From contig NZ_JAEHFX010000001.1 of assembly GCF_016623615.1 (NCBI RefSeq), forward strand, positions 124,001 to 188,000: a DNA stretch of 64,000 nt, written 5' to 3'. The DNA is from Adhaeribacter terrigena (GTDB taxonomy: Bacteria; Bacteroidota; Bacteroidia; Cytophagales; Hymenobacteraceae). Below are positions 53,904 to 62,867 of the stretch, piece by piece. A program made the position numbers and the translations under genes. The stretch's first letter is position 1. Every line of letters starts with the position of its first letter. Below the pieces are notes generated by a model. The model was not told where the DNA came from. It worked only from the letters and a program-made list of their open reading frames with translations, and did no database searches.

Positions 53904-53949
53904 AAACTTTAATGTATATACACCGGTTTTATTTAAACACGGAAAGATC

Positions 53950-54561
53950 ATGACAGAAAATACAGCAAAAAATATCTCGGTTTACGCTGAAGCCAGCCCG
54001 AACCCGGAATCGATGAAACTGGTTTTAAACCAGACTGTGCTGCCCGAGGGCGTGAGCGTAGATTACCCGAACGTGGAAGCTGCCGCCAACTCGCCGTTTG
54101 CGCAGGAACTCTTTAATTTCGAATATGTGTCGCGCATTTTCATGGCGAGCAATTTCGTAACCATCACCAAAAATTCAACCGATACGTGGGCGCAACTCAT
54201 CCCGGAACTGCGCACGTTCATTAAATCGTACATGGAAGCTGGCGGACCGGTTTTCCTGGAAACGCCGAAAGCGGAAAGCAAAGCTGACCAGCCAAGAGAC
54301 GAAAACCAGACCGAAGAAGACGCCGCGATTTCCCAGAAAGTGATCGACCTGCTGGAAAATTACGTGCGCCCGGCGGTTGAGCAGGATGGTGGTAATATTT
54401 CCTTCAAATCGTATAAAGACGGCATTGTAACCGTAAACCTGCAAGGCTCCTGCTCCGGTTGTCCTTCGGCTACCATCACCCTGAAATCGGGCATCGAAAA
54501 CCTGCTGAAACGCATGGTGCCGGAAGTAACTGAAGTGAAAGCAGAAGGTATAACTATTTAA
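53950..54561 (+). CDS. NifU/Nfu-type Fe-S cluster scaffold or carrier
   Basis: Cytoplasmic protein of 203 aa with two domains. The N-terminal Nfu_N-like part is seen in YAEASPNPESMKLVLNQTVLPEGVSVDY and LFNFEYVSRIFMASNFVTITK. The C-terminal NifU domain (from VIDLLENYVRPAVEQDGGNISF) has the cluster-binding CSGC in GSCSGCPSATITLKSGIENLLKRMVPEV. It would carry 4Fe-4S clusters to apoproteins. The gene is followed by a terminator built on an E29 copy. Confidence 0.95.
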   Translation: MTENTAKNISVYAEASPNPESMKLVLNQTVLPEGVSVDYPNVEAAANSPFAQELFNFEYVSRIFMASNFVTITKNSTDTWAQLIPELRTFIKSYMEAGGPVFLETPKAESKADQPRDENQTEEDAAISQKVIDLLENYVRPAVEQDGGNISFKSYKDGIVTVNLQGSCSGCPSATITLKSGIENLLKRMVPEVTEVKAEGITI

Positions 54562-54582
54562 GTTTCGGATTTTCGATTTAGA

Positions 54583-54611
54583 AAAACGGTATCGTTTTAA
54601 CGTAAAAAAGT
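54583..54611 (+). repeat. E29 element joined to a terminator
   Basis: Plus-strand copy AAAACGGTATCGTTTTAACG ... AAAAAAGT, whose AAAAAAGT is the left foot of the terminator. Confidence 0.93.
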
Positions 54612-54635
54612 CAGGTCGTAAGGCCTGACTTTTTT
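54604..54635 (+). terminator. Rho-independent terminator after Nfu
   Basis: AAAAAAGTCAGG pairs with CCTGACTTTTTT. The E29-plus-terminator unit recurs almost unchanged at 57487-57539. Confidence 0.94.
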
Positions 54636-54674
54636 GTTTTCAGTTTACTAGTTGTGGCAAGGTAGAGGTATTCT

Positions 54675-54707
54675 TTTGTTTATAGTCTGTTAAAAATAGT
54701 AACTTTG
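54675..54707 (+). promoter_or_regulatory. Promoter of the second sorting-domain gene
   Basis: TTTG (54675-54678), a 21-bp spacer, then TAACTTTG (54700-54707), 24 nt before the ATG. Confidence 0.8.
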
Positions 54708-54731
54708 CATCAGTTATTTTTTTAAGATTCT

Positions 54732-57482
54732 ATGATAAACCACTATTGTTTGAAATATAAAAATTGGTTGTTTTGCAGCTCTTTCGTTTTCCTCCTTTTA
54801 AATCCATTTAATCTTAAATCCCAAAATCTACCCGTTAAGCATTGGGACAAAAGCTTCGGGGGTAGTGATTCTGATGTTATGTTTGATATCCACAAAACAC
54901 TGGATGGTGGCTATGTACTAGGTGGCTATTCTGACTCTGGAATTAGTGGTGATAAAAGCCAGCCATCTAAAGGATTGCGGGATTATTGGGTGGTAAAACT
55001 CGATTCCGCAGGAAATAAAAGTTGGGATAAAACTTTTGGGGGTAGCTCTAGCGATCACCTTTTTTCTCTACAGCAAACTTCAGATGCTGGCTATATTCTG
55101 GGTGGTACATCTATTTCAGGAATCGGTGGTGATAAAAGCCAGGCAAGTCAGGGAGGAATTGATTTCTGGGTTGTGAAAATAGATTCAATTGGAAACAAAA
55201 TATGGGATAAAACCTTTGGCGGTAGTAATAGTGATATATTTCAGTCTCTTCAACAAACATTGGATGGTGGATATATTCTGGGAGGAGAATCATATTCAGG
55301 GATTAGCGGGGATAAAAGCCAATCTTCAAGAGGTTTCAATGATTATTGGGTAATAAAAATAGATGCAAATGGCATTAAGCAATGGGATAAAACCTTCGGA
55401 GGCAATTCTTGGGATGAATTTCAGTCACTAAAACAAACCTCCGATGGTGGTTACATTCTTGGCGGGAATTCTGGGTCTGGAATTTCAGGAGATAAATCAG
55501 TACCATTAAAAGGCTTAAATGATTACTGGATATTAAAGCTGGATGCTAGCGGGAATAAAATCTGGGAAAAATCTTTTGGCGGGCCTGTGAGTAATGGTTT
55601 GACTGACCTCAAACTGACCTCAGACGGTGGCTATATATTGGGAGGTACATCTAATTCTGGAATTGGTGGAGACAAAAGCCAGGCAAGTCAGGGGGGGAAT
55701 GATTTCTGGGTTGTTAAAATAGATTCAATTGGAAACAAAATATGGGATAAAACTTTTGGAGGTAGTTCCGCCGATTTCTTATATAAATTGCAGCAGACAT
55801 TGGATGGTGGCTATATTCTGGGTGGTGATTCCGAATCAGGTATGAGCGGCGATAAGAGCCAGCCATCGCAAGGAATCCAGGATTGCTGGATTATTAAGAT
55901 CGATGCAAGTGGTAATAAACTTTGGGATAGAACTTATGGAGGAAGTAGTGTCGAGTTTTTGTATTCCCTAAAAGAAACTAAATATGGAGAATATATCCTT
56001 GGTGCAAGTTCTTACTCTGGAATTAGCGGTGATAAGAGTCAGATAAGTAAAGGAAATCACGATTATTGGGTTATTAAGTTAGGCGATCCTTGTGTTGCAG
56101 AGCCAGTAGTATCTCCCGTGAGTAATTGCGGATCTGGTTCTGTTACTTTGTCAGCAACTGGTGCGCCAGTGGGAGCAAGCTATGCCTGGTACAATGTAGC
56201 TTCTGGTGGAACTCCACTTTATACGAATTCCTCTGGAATATTTATAACTCCTAATTTAACTACAACAACTACCTATTATGTGGCAGTCATCAGCAGTAAT
56301 GGGTGTGAAGGAATGCGTGTGCCAGTAACAGCAACTATTCATATTTTGCCAACCATAAATACAGGGCCGACTGTTACAGTTTGTGTTTCTGCTGCTCCTT
56401 TACAACTTTCTGGTTTTAGCCAAAATGGTGGAATCTGGAGCGGGCCTGGCGTTAGTGCTACTGGTGTGTTTACACCCGATACGAGCTTACTTGGCACGCA
56501 AACCCTAACGTATACAATAATTCAAAATGGATGTGTGGTAACTGCTACCAAACTAGTAACTGTTATACCTTCACCTGTAGTGAATGCCGGTAACAGCCAA
56601 TCTATTTGTGCAACAGCTCCTTCATTTCAACTCTCCGGATTTAACCCTGTGGGAGGAATCTGGTCTGGCCCCGGTATTAATGTAGGAGGAATATTTACTC
56701 CAGACAATAGTTTAATAGGTACCCAAACACTAACATATTCAATTATTCAGAATGGCTGTACTGTGTCTTCTACGAAAGAAATCACTGTAACTGCATCACC
56801 AATTGTTTTAGCAGGTTCTAATGAAATAATTTGTGCTAACGCATCTCCTGTGCAACTAACCGGTTTTAATCCTGCAGGTGGCACTTGGAGCGGACCGGGA
56901 GTGAGCGCTTCTGGCATTTTTACCCCACATACGAATTTAGTTGGCTCTAAAACCCTTACTTATAGCGTTACGCAGAATGGCTGCACAGTTTCTGTAACCA
57001 AACAGGTTACAGTAAAACCAGTTTATGAGGATTTTCTGGGGTCAGATACCATTGTTTGTGAAGGGCAGGAAATTACCCTTCGCGTAACGTTTCCTGCCAG
57101 TAGCTACCGGTGGAATGATGGGAGCCAGTCTTCTTTTCTAAAGGTAAAACAATCCGGTGATTATTGGGTTCAATGTGCCTTGGATGGTTGCGTGTTTACC
57201 GATACCATTCAGGTAACTTTTGAAAAATGCCCGGAACTATCAATTCCCAACATCATAACCCCAAACACCGATACTAAAAACGATTTCTTCAGCCCTCAAA
57301 ACCTGCCGGCAGGAAAATGGCAATTACAGGTTTACAACCGTTGGGGCGTGAAATTATTCGAAGCTGAAAATTACCAGAATAACTGGCCAGATAAGAAAGT
57401 TTCAAACGGAACATATTACTACCATTTAAGAAACCCTGAGACAGGGCAGCAATTCAAAGGCTGGGTTGAAGTTCTTCAGTAA
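54732..57482 (+). CDS. Secreted tandem-repeat protein with T9SS type B sorting domain
   Basis: Secreted or surface protein of 916 aa with a signal segment (WLFCSSFVFLLLNPFNLKSQ). Residues about 37-455 are seven repeats of about 62 aa with the pattern WDKTFGG, DGGYILGG, SGISGDKSQ, DYWVVKID, probably a propeller. Several repeats are nearly identical at DNA level (for example about 55090-55225 and 55630-55765). Ig-like modules follow with NGGIWSGPGVSATGVFTPD-type repeats, then the sorting domain SIPNIITPNTDTKNDFF ... GTYYYHLRNPETGQQFKGWVEVLQ. The body is AT-rich while the last about 450 nt are host-like, as in the 32.4 kb gene. The ligand is unknown. Confidence 0.9.
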   Translation: MINHYCLKYKNWLFCSSFVFLLLNPFNLKSQNLPVKHWDKSFGGSDSDVMFDIHKTLDGGYVLGGYSDSGISGDKSQPSKGLRDYWVVKLDSAGNKSWDKTFGGSSSDHLFSLQQTSDAGYILGGTSISGIGGDKSQASQGGIDFWVVKIDSIGNKIWDKTFGGSNSDIFQSLQQTLDGGYILGGESYSGISGDKSQSSRGFNDYWVIKIDANGIKQWDKTFGGNSWDEFQSLKQTSDGGYILGGNSGSGISGDKSVPLKGLNDYWILKLDASGNKIWEKSFGGPVSNGLTDLKLTSDGGYILGGTSNSGIGGDKSQASQGGNDFWVVKIDSIGNKIWDKTFGGSSADFLYKLQQTLDGGYILGGDSESGMSGDKSQPSQGIQDCWIIKIDASGNKLWDRTYGGSSVEFLYSLKETKYGEYILGASSYSGISGDKSQISKGNHDYWVIKLGDPCVAEPVVSPVSNCGSGSVTLSATGAPVGASYAWYNVASGGTPLYTNSSGIFITPNLTTTTTYYVAVISSNGCEGMRVPVTATIHILPTINTGPTVTVCVSAAPLQLSGFSQNGGIWSGPGVSATGVFTPDTSLLGTQTLTYTIIQNGCVVTATKLVTVIPSPVVNAGNSQSICATAPSFQLSGFNPVGGIWSGPGINVGGIFTPDNSLIGTQTLTYSIIQNGCTVSSTKEITVTASPIVLAGSNEIICANASPVQLTGFNPAGGTWSGPGVSASGIFTPHTNLVGSKTLTYSVTQNGCTVSVTKQVTVKPVYEDFLGSDTIVCEGQEITLRVTFPASSYRWNDGSQSSFLKVKQSGDYWVQCALDGCVFTDTIQVTFEKCPELSIPNIITPNTDTKNDFFSPQNLPAGKWQLQVYNRWGVKLFEAENYQNNWPDKKVSNGTYYYHLRNPETGQQFKGWVEVLQ

Positions 57483-57486
57483 TCAC

Positions 57487-57515
57487 AAAACGCTATCGTT
57501 TTAACGTGAAAAAGT
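57487..57515 (+). repeat. E29 element joined to a terminator
   Basis: Plus-strand copy AAAACGCTATCGTTTTAACG ... GAAAAAGT, 4 nt after the stop. It matches 54583-54611 except at two positions. Confidence 0.93.
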
Positions 57516-57539
57516 CAGGTCGTAAGGCCTGACTTTTTT
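57509..57539 (+). terminator. Rho-independent terminator
   Basis: AAAAAGTCAGG pairs with CCTGACTTTTTT; the same sequence as the terminator after Nfu. Confidence 0.94.
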
Positions 57540-57602
57540 GTTTACAATCCATACCATTTCCTAAATCGAAAATTCGAACCATCGAACAATCGAAAATTCA
57601 AA

Positions 57603-58469
57603 TTAGTGAAGTGCCCGTCTTTTTACCATGCCGCCGGTAGTGTCGTTAATGCTTTGCTGGATAATGAAAGCTTTTGGATCGATCTGTTCTATTTCCAGGC
57701 GCAGGGCCGGGATCTCGAGGCGGGTAACCACGGTAAAAACAATATCCATTTCCAGGTTGCGGTCGCCGCGAGCCCCGAAGCCACGTTTGCCTTTGTAAAT
57801 GGTTACGCCGCGGCCCAGGTTTTCGGTTATGGCCTGCCTTATCAATTCGCTTTGCTCCGAAATAATGGTAATGCCGGTGTATTCCTCAATACCCTGCACC
57901 ACAAAATCGATCATTTTAGAAGCCGCAAAATAGGTTAAAATGGAGTAAAGCGCCACATCCAGACCCAGGAAAAAGGCCGCCGAGGTAAAGATCACGACGT
58001 TCAGGATCAGGATCACGTCGCTTACTTTCAGCAAGGGCGATTTTTTGCTTATCAGTAAGGCCGCTATTTCAGTACCGTCTAACACGGCGCCACCCCGCAT
58101 GGCCAAACCAATTCCCAAACCAATAAAGAAACCCCCGAATACGGCCGTTAATAACTTGTCGTGGGTCATTTCCGGGAAATGGACCGTGGCCAGCGCTATA
58201 GATAAACCCAAAATAGCGAACGTGCTTTTTACCGCAAACCCTTTACCCAGGTGCCGGTAACCCAGTAGAATAAAAGGCAGGTTCAGCACTGCAATGAGAA
58301 TAGGTAAGCCGTAGCCGGAAATAGAAGCCAGCAACATGGAAATACCGGTAACGCCGCCATCAATAAAGTGGCTGGAAAGCAGGAAACCTTCCAGACCAAA
58401 AGTGGCGGAAATGATACCGGCAACAATTAACAGGAAGTCTTTAATGTGCGTTTGCGTTTTTAAGAGCAT
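57603..58469 (-). CDS. YitT-family membrane protein
   Basis: Inner-membrane protein of 288 aa with the YitT layout. Five or six membrane segments form the first 200 residues (DFLLIVAGIISATFGLEGFLLSSHFIDGGVTGISMLLA; GGFFIGLGIGLAMRGGAVLDGTEIAALLI). A cytoplasmic DUF2179 domain follows (TGITIISEQSELIRQAITENLGRGVTIYKGKRGFG), ending near DPKAFIIQQ. The family is widespread and its function unsettled. It is a single gene. Confidence 0.93.
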   Translation of the reverse strand: MLLKTQTHIKDFLLIVAGIISATFGLEGFLLSSHFIDGGVTGISMLLASISGYGLPILIAVLNLPFILLGYRHLGKGFAVKSTFAILGLSIALATVHFPEMTHDKLLTAVFGGFFIGLGIGLAMRGGAVLDGTEIAALLISKKSPLLKVSDVILILNVVIFTSAAFFLGLDVALYSILTYFAASKMIDFVVQGIEEYTGITIISEQSELIRQAITENLGRGVTIYKGKRGFGARGDRNLEMDIVFTVVTRLEIPALRLEIEQIDPKAFIIQQSINDTTGGMVKRRALH

Positions 58470-58502
58470 AAATATTTGTTTTCAGGTAGTATTAGAAAAG
58501 TT

Positions 58503-58545
58503 TGAAAAAAAAAGGAACCCGCAAACATTGGTTTACAGGTTCCTT
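58503..58545 (-). terminator. Terminator of secDF
   Basis: On the minus strand AAGGAACC pairs with GGTTCCTT around an 18-nt loop, followed by a nine-T run; 51 nt after the secDF stop. Confidence 0.85.
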
Positions 58546-58596
58546 CCGGGAAAAGCAAAGCAGGTTAGCCGCTTTGCGGAGATAGCTTAATATTAA

Positions 58597-61500
58597 TTAG
58601 CGCACTTTTTGTTGGGCTGGAACCGGTGTTGGTACAATGGCAGCGTTCCGTTTATCGCGGCGCTTATCCGGGTCGGTTTCCAGCGTAATTGGCGTGGCAA
58701 TGAACAGGGACGAATACGAACCGAACAATACACCCACGATCATCGCGTAAGAGAAACCACGCAGGGTTTCGCCACCGAAGATGAACAGGATAATTACCAC
58801 GAAGAATACCGTTAACGACGTGATAATGGTACGGCTGAACGTATCGTTCAAAGCCGGGTTCACGATGTCGCGGAATTTCAGCTTCGGATTATCGGTCAGG
58901 TACTCCCGGATACGGTCATAAATTACTACAGTATCGTTAATAGAGAAACCGATGATCGTTAAGATAGAAGCCACAAAAACCTGGTCCATTTCTAAGTTCA
59001 GACCAAACAAACGCGCGATCGGGAAGAAAGCAATTACCATTAAGGAGTCGTGGATCAAAGCAACAATACCACCCAGCGCGTAAGACCAGTCCTGGAAACG
59101 AATAGCAACGTAAACGAAAATACCAATAAAGGCCAGGATCACCGCCAATAAAGCAGTTTTCTGAATGTCATCGGCCATGGTAGCACCCACTTTAGAAGAA
59201 CTCAGAATAGTTGGGTTCAGGTTGCTGTATTTGTTTAAGCCATGCTTCAATGCGGTTTCTACGGTCTGGTCTGCCTGCGAAGATTCATCATCGGCCAGGT
59301 AGCTGGTAATGATCTTGTAGCGGTTAGAAGCGCCAAACGTTTTAACCTCAGTACCGGCTTCTTTAAAGTCTTCAGTAAGTGCTTCTTTCACATCATCAGC
59401 CGGAATGTCCTGATCCAGGTTCACAATGTAAGAACGGCCGCCGGTAAAGTCAACCCCTAAATTCGGGCCACCCTGGAAGACCATTAAACCAAAACCAAAC
59501 AAGATCACAACAGTAGAGAACACGTAAGCTTTCTTACGGTGGCTGATCACATCGAAGTTAAAGTTCTTGAACAGGTTTTTAGACAATGGAGTTGAGAAAC
59601 TCATCTTCGAGCCATCTTTCGCCATCCACTCAACAATTAAGCGGGAAACGAAAACAGCCGTAAAGAATGAAGTAGCCAGACCCAACATTAAGGTTGTTGC
59701 AAAGCCTTTTACCGGACCTGAACCAAAGTAGAATAAGATAATACCAGCAAGTAACGTGGTAACGTTGGCATCAAAAATAGAGCTGAAAGCCTTGTCATAA
59801 CCTTTGTGAATAGCATCTTTCATGCTCAGGCCGTTGGCAAGTTCCTCCCGGATACGCTCAAAGATCAGTACGTTCGCATCTACGGCCATACCAATGGTTA
59901 AGATGATACCGGCAATACCCGGTAAGGTTAACGAAGCATTCAGCTGAGCCAGTACGCCCACAATAAAGAACACGTTAATGATCAGGGCCAGGTTCGCAAT
60001 TAAACCACCTTTCGCATAATACATTACCATAAAGAGCATTACAACTACAATAGCAGCAACCGAAGAGATCAGACCCTGGTTAATGGCTTCCTGACCTAAA
60101 GATGGACCAACAATGGCTTCTTCCACAATACGGGTAGGCGCTGGCATTTTACCGGCTTTCAGAATGTTGGCTAAATCCTGCGCTTCTTCAATGGTGAAGT
60201 TACCGGAAATAGAAGAGCTGGCGCCGGCAATTTCCGACTGCACAACCGGAGCAGAATAAACATAATCATCAAGCACGATAGCCACCTGACGACCAATATT
60301 TTCGCCGGTTAAGCGCTGCCATCTTTTACCACCGGCGGCGTTCATTTGCATGTTCACTTCCGGGCGGCCTTGCTGATCGAAATCCTGGCGGGCATCAGAA
60401 ATGAATTCGCCGGAAACCGGAGCTTTGGCATCGCGGCCTTTTTTAATAGCATAAAGTTCCAGGAATTCCTGGCCATCCTGCGCTACGATCGGTTTCACAC
60501 CCCATAAAAACTGCATGTTAGATGGGAAAATAGAACGGATCTCCGCTTTGCGGAACAGGGCGTTTACACGGGCCGTATCGCGCACGTTAGAGCCAATACC
60601 GCCCGGTAACTGGGTGAAAAGCTTCGCTAAAAGGCTGCTTTGCTGATCGTTAAGGGAATCGGTTTTAGGTTTTTCTTCGGTTTTAGCAAGGGCGTTGGTA
60701 TCTTTTGCAGCAGATTGCGCCAGGGCATCTTTGGTGGTATCCTGGGCGGCAGCTTCTGCTAAAGCGTCGGTGGTAGTATCGGTAGCAGCTGCACCGGCTA
60801 AGGCATCTTCTTTTGCAGGAGCAGTAAGGTCTTTCAGGTTACCGGCTTTTTCCTGTTTTGCCAGGTAATCGCCCATCTGGCCGAAGAAAGGAGAGAATTC
60901 TTCCGGTTTCCAAACTTCCCAGAACTCCAGTTTCGCCTGGCCCTGTAATAATTTACGCACGCGGTTCGGGTTATCTACGCCCGGTAATTCGATCTGAATA
61001 CGGCCGGTACCTTTTAAGCGCTGAATTTTTGGTTCGTTCACGCCGAATTTATCGATACGCGTACGCAGTACGTTAAAAGAACGGTCTATCGCGTTTTCAA
61101 CTTCGGTGTTGATCACAGCCAGCACCTGATCGTTGGTAGACTGGTAAGAGATTTTGCCTTTGTTGGCGGTGTTAGAGAAAATACGGCTTAACTGGCCTTG
61201 CGGTTCAATATCGCGGTAAGCTTTGCCGAATAAAGAAACGAAGCTTTCCTGGCTGTTTTTCTGCAATTCTTTGGCTTGCTCAATGGCTTTCAGGAAGTTT
61301 GGGTCTTTGCTGTTGCCCGACATTACCTTGATAATTTCGATCGGCGAAACTTCCATGGTAACGTGCATACCGCCTTTTAAGTCCAGGCCCAGGCCAAGTT
61401 CTGATTTGCGCACATCCTGGTAGGTGTATTCGGCACCTAAGAAATTGAACACCGGCATCTTCCAGACAGAATCCAGATACGTCTGCTTTTTGTTCATGTT

Positions 61501-61638
61501 CACATTGCCTTTGGAATCGGTGGCATAGGCTTCAGCTTTTTGCTGCACCCCGCGCGATACCAGCGTGAAAGACAGGTAATAGGCACACAAAATGGCCACA
61601 ATTACCGTCAGCGTGATGATAAAGGGTTTATTACGCAT
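58597..61638 (-). CDS. secDF: Fused protein translocase subunit SecDF
   Basis: Proton-driven accessory of the Sec translocon, 1013 aa, with SecD and SecF in one chain as in other Bacteroidota. The SecD half has ELGLGLDLKGGMHVTMEVSP, IDKFGVNEPKIQRLKGTGRIQIELPGV and GMAVDANVLIFERIREEL. The SecF half has GVDFTGGRSYIVNL and TIIGFSINDTVVIYDRIRE. The P1 domain (about residues 280-335) carries a low-complexity insert of DALAxAAAxDTT units that is absent from typical SecD. It appears to be transcribed alone, with its own terminator. Confidence 0.97.
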   Translation of the reverse strand: MRNKPFIITLTVIVAILCAYYLSFTLVSRGVQQKAEAYATDSKGNVNMNKKQTYLDSVWKMPVFNFLGAEYTYQDVRKSELGLGLDLKGGMHVTMEVSPIEIIKVMSGNSKDPNFLKAIEQAKELQKNSQESFVSLFGKAYRDIEPQGQLSRIFSNTANKGKISYQSTNDQVLAVINTEVENAIDRSFNVLRTRIDKFGVNEPKIQRLKGTGRIQIELPGVDNPNRVRKLLQGQAKLEFWEVWKPEEFSPFFGQMGDYLAKQEKAGNLKDLTAPAKEDALAGAAATDTTTDALAEAAAQDTTKDALAQSAAKDTNALAKTEEKPKTDSLNDQQSSLLAKLFTQLPGGIGSNVRDTARVNALFRKAEIRSIFPSNMQFLWGVKPIVAQDGQEFLELYAIKKGRDAKAPVSGEFISDARQDFDQQGRPEVNMQMNAAGGKRWQRLTGENIGRQVAIVLDDYVYSAPVVQSEIAGASSSISGNFTIEEAQDLANILKAGKMPAPTRIVEEAIVGPSLGQEAINQGLISSVAAIVVVMLFMVMYYAKGGLIANLALIINVFFIVGVLAQLNASLTLPGIAGIILTIGMAVDANVLIFERIREELANGLSMKDAIHKGYDKAFSSIFDANVTTLLAGIILFYFGSGPVKGFATTLMLGLATSFFTAVFVSRLIVEWMAKDGSKMSFSTPLSKNLFKNFNFDVISHRKKAYVFSTVVILFGFGLMVFQGGPNLGVDFTGGRSYIVNLDQDIPADDVKEALTEDFKEAGTEVKTFGASNRYKIITSYLADDESSQADQTVETALKHGLNKYSNLNPTILSSSKVGATMADDIQKTALLAVILAFIGIFVYVAIRFQDWSYALGGIVALIHDSLMVIAFFPIARLFGLNLEMDQVFVASILTIIGFSINDTVVIYDRIREYLTDNPKLKFRDIVNPALNDTFSRTIITSLTVFFVVIILFIFGGETLRGFSYAMIVGVLFGSYSSLFIATPITLETDPDKRRDKRNAAIVPTPVPAQQKVR

Positions 61639-61780
61639 TAGAGTTTATAAATTGAAATTAAAATTGAAATACTGTTTTGGGTATCAGCAGGCAGGCACCA
61701 GAAATATCTTCCTGATTTTATAACTCACCGGGCTGTTCTGAAATTCCAGCAAAGCTGAAAAAAAAATACCATTGCGTGCA

Positions 61781-61809
61781 AAAACGCTATTGAAAAGGAA
61801 GGGAAAACT
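61781..61809 (+). repeat. E29 element touching a stop codon
   Basis: Plus-strand copy AAAACGCTATTGAAAAGG ... GAAAACT. Its last base is the last base of the stop codon of the minus-strand gene at 61809. Confidence 0.75.
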
Positions 61810-62156
61810 CAGGGGGCATTGGGCGAAATGCTGGTAGCCAGCAACCGCTGAAATAATGGGGTGATAACCGGAACGGCAAAAGAAACGAATTGCTTTGCAG
61901 CAACCGCCGGCGTAAAATCGAAGGAAATAAGATCCGGGAAAATGGCCTCCGGCAGTACAATAAAAGAGGTTACGGCCTCGAAAGAGACCTTTTCTTTTAC
62001 CACGCATTGCTCCGGTGCTGCTTTAAAACGCTGCTCCGTAACCGGCTCATGCAGGTAAATAGCCACTTCGCGCTTGTCTAAAGACAGCACAGAAAGCAAC
62101 GTAAGCCCCAGCAAAAGGAAGCGAAGTTGCAGCGATATGTTTTTTAAGCGTGGCAT
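61809..62156 (-). CDS. Hypothetical protein with N-terminal membrane or signal segment (115 aa)
   Basis: Start chosen at ATG 62156 (MPRLKNISLQLRFLLLGLTLLSVLSL), giving one hydrophobic N-terminal segment that may be a signal anchor. The rest shows no known motif (YLHEPVTEQRF, FIVLPEAIFPDLISFDFTP). A second reading frame overlaps out of phase, but this one has the better composition and a sensible start. The gene lies alone upstream of secDF. Moderate confidence that it is real. Confidence 0.55.
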   Translation of the reverse strand: MPRLKNISLQLRFLLLGLTLLSVLSLDKREVAIYLHEPVTEQRFKAAPEQCVVKEKVSFEAVTSFIVLPEAIFPDLISFDFTPAVAAKQFVSFAVPVITPLFQRLLATSISPNAP

Positions 62157-62235
62157 TATTCCAGACAAATTTAATTGTTTTTTCCGGAACACAAGAATTT
62201 GGAGGGTTTTGTCTTGAAAAAAATCCGTACAACTT

Positions 62236-62264
62236 AGGTTTAAAGCTGAAAACTATCGCGTTAT
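62236..62264 (-). repeat. Degenerate E29 element
   Basis: Minus-strand candidate ATAACGCGATAGTTTTCAG ... TTTAAACCT, directly followed by a TCATCC solo repeat, the same order as at 11831-11895. Confidence 0.5.
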
Positions 62265-62266
62265 CG

Positions 62267-62290
62267 TCATCCTGACGATAGGAGGGAGCT
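62267..62290 (+). repeat. Solo TCATCC repeat related to the GIY-YIG inverted repeats
   Basis: TCATCCTGACGATAGGAGGG, then AGCT; one mismatch to 11866-11885 over the first 20 nt. Confidence 0.6.
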
Positions 62291-62319
62291 ATTTAAGGTA
62301 ATGAGAAAGGTTGCTATTG

Positions 62320-62348
62320 AGTTTTTATGCCTAAAAGGATACCGTTTT
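62320..62348 (-). repeat. E29 dispersed element
   Basis: Minus-strand copy AAAACGGTATCCTTTTAGG ... AAAAACT. It is followed by CATAG as at the borders of the 385-bp repeats. Confidence 0.88.
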
Positions 62349-62395
62349 CATAGCTGGTTTCTGTTTTCAACCTCTAACTTTTAACTTTTGAAAGA

Positions 62396-62602
62396 GCTTT
62401 CTCCCTCAAGCCGGGTGGCTTCGTTTCTGCGTTCGCGGCTGCAACCCTTCCTGCCCTGCCGGGCTGCCTCCTGCGTCGGCACCGGAAGTCTTGGAGGCCG
62501 CTCTCACAGAAACTGGTGTCAGTTTAACTCCGTAGCCAACGTCTTTTTAGTTTAGTTATCTGGATAGCGTGATTTTCAGGGTACGCTGCGCTGGCGATAT
62601 AG
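62396..62602 (-). repeat. About 208-bp dispersed repeat, copy 2
   Basis: Reverse complement of 39483-39690, with a few substitutions in the central 120 bp and small differences in the outer parts. Confidence 0.88.
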
Positions 62603-62805
62603 TGAATGGAACTTAGGAGTGTATTTCTGAAAATCCTGCAAATTCTGATTCAGAAAAGAATCCTTAAATCCCTGAATCTGATAAATCCCAATTGGTTTCG
62701 CCGAACTACGTTTCAGACAAATAATCCTGTCCATCCCATAAATCCCTAGAATCGTGTTCAGACTTCATAGTCGCCTGCTGCAGCTAACGGTACTATAGAA
62801 AAAAA

Positions 62806-62842
62806 AGCTCCCCTCTTTGATAAGGAGGGGTTGGGGGTGGTT
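62806..62842 (+). repeat. CTCCCC hairpin repeat, copy 3
   Basis: AGCTCCCCTC, a short loop, then AAGGAGGGGTTGGGGGTGGTT; matches 12351-12388. Confidence 0.78.
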
Positions 62843-62867
62843 GCATCTGGTTCGCCGATAAAAATAA

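Noticed and set aside
61684-62007. 107-aa minus-strand frame overlapping the gene at 61809-62156
   Set aside because: Overlaps a better-composed frame in another phase and has a Cys/Arg/Phe-rich random look.
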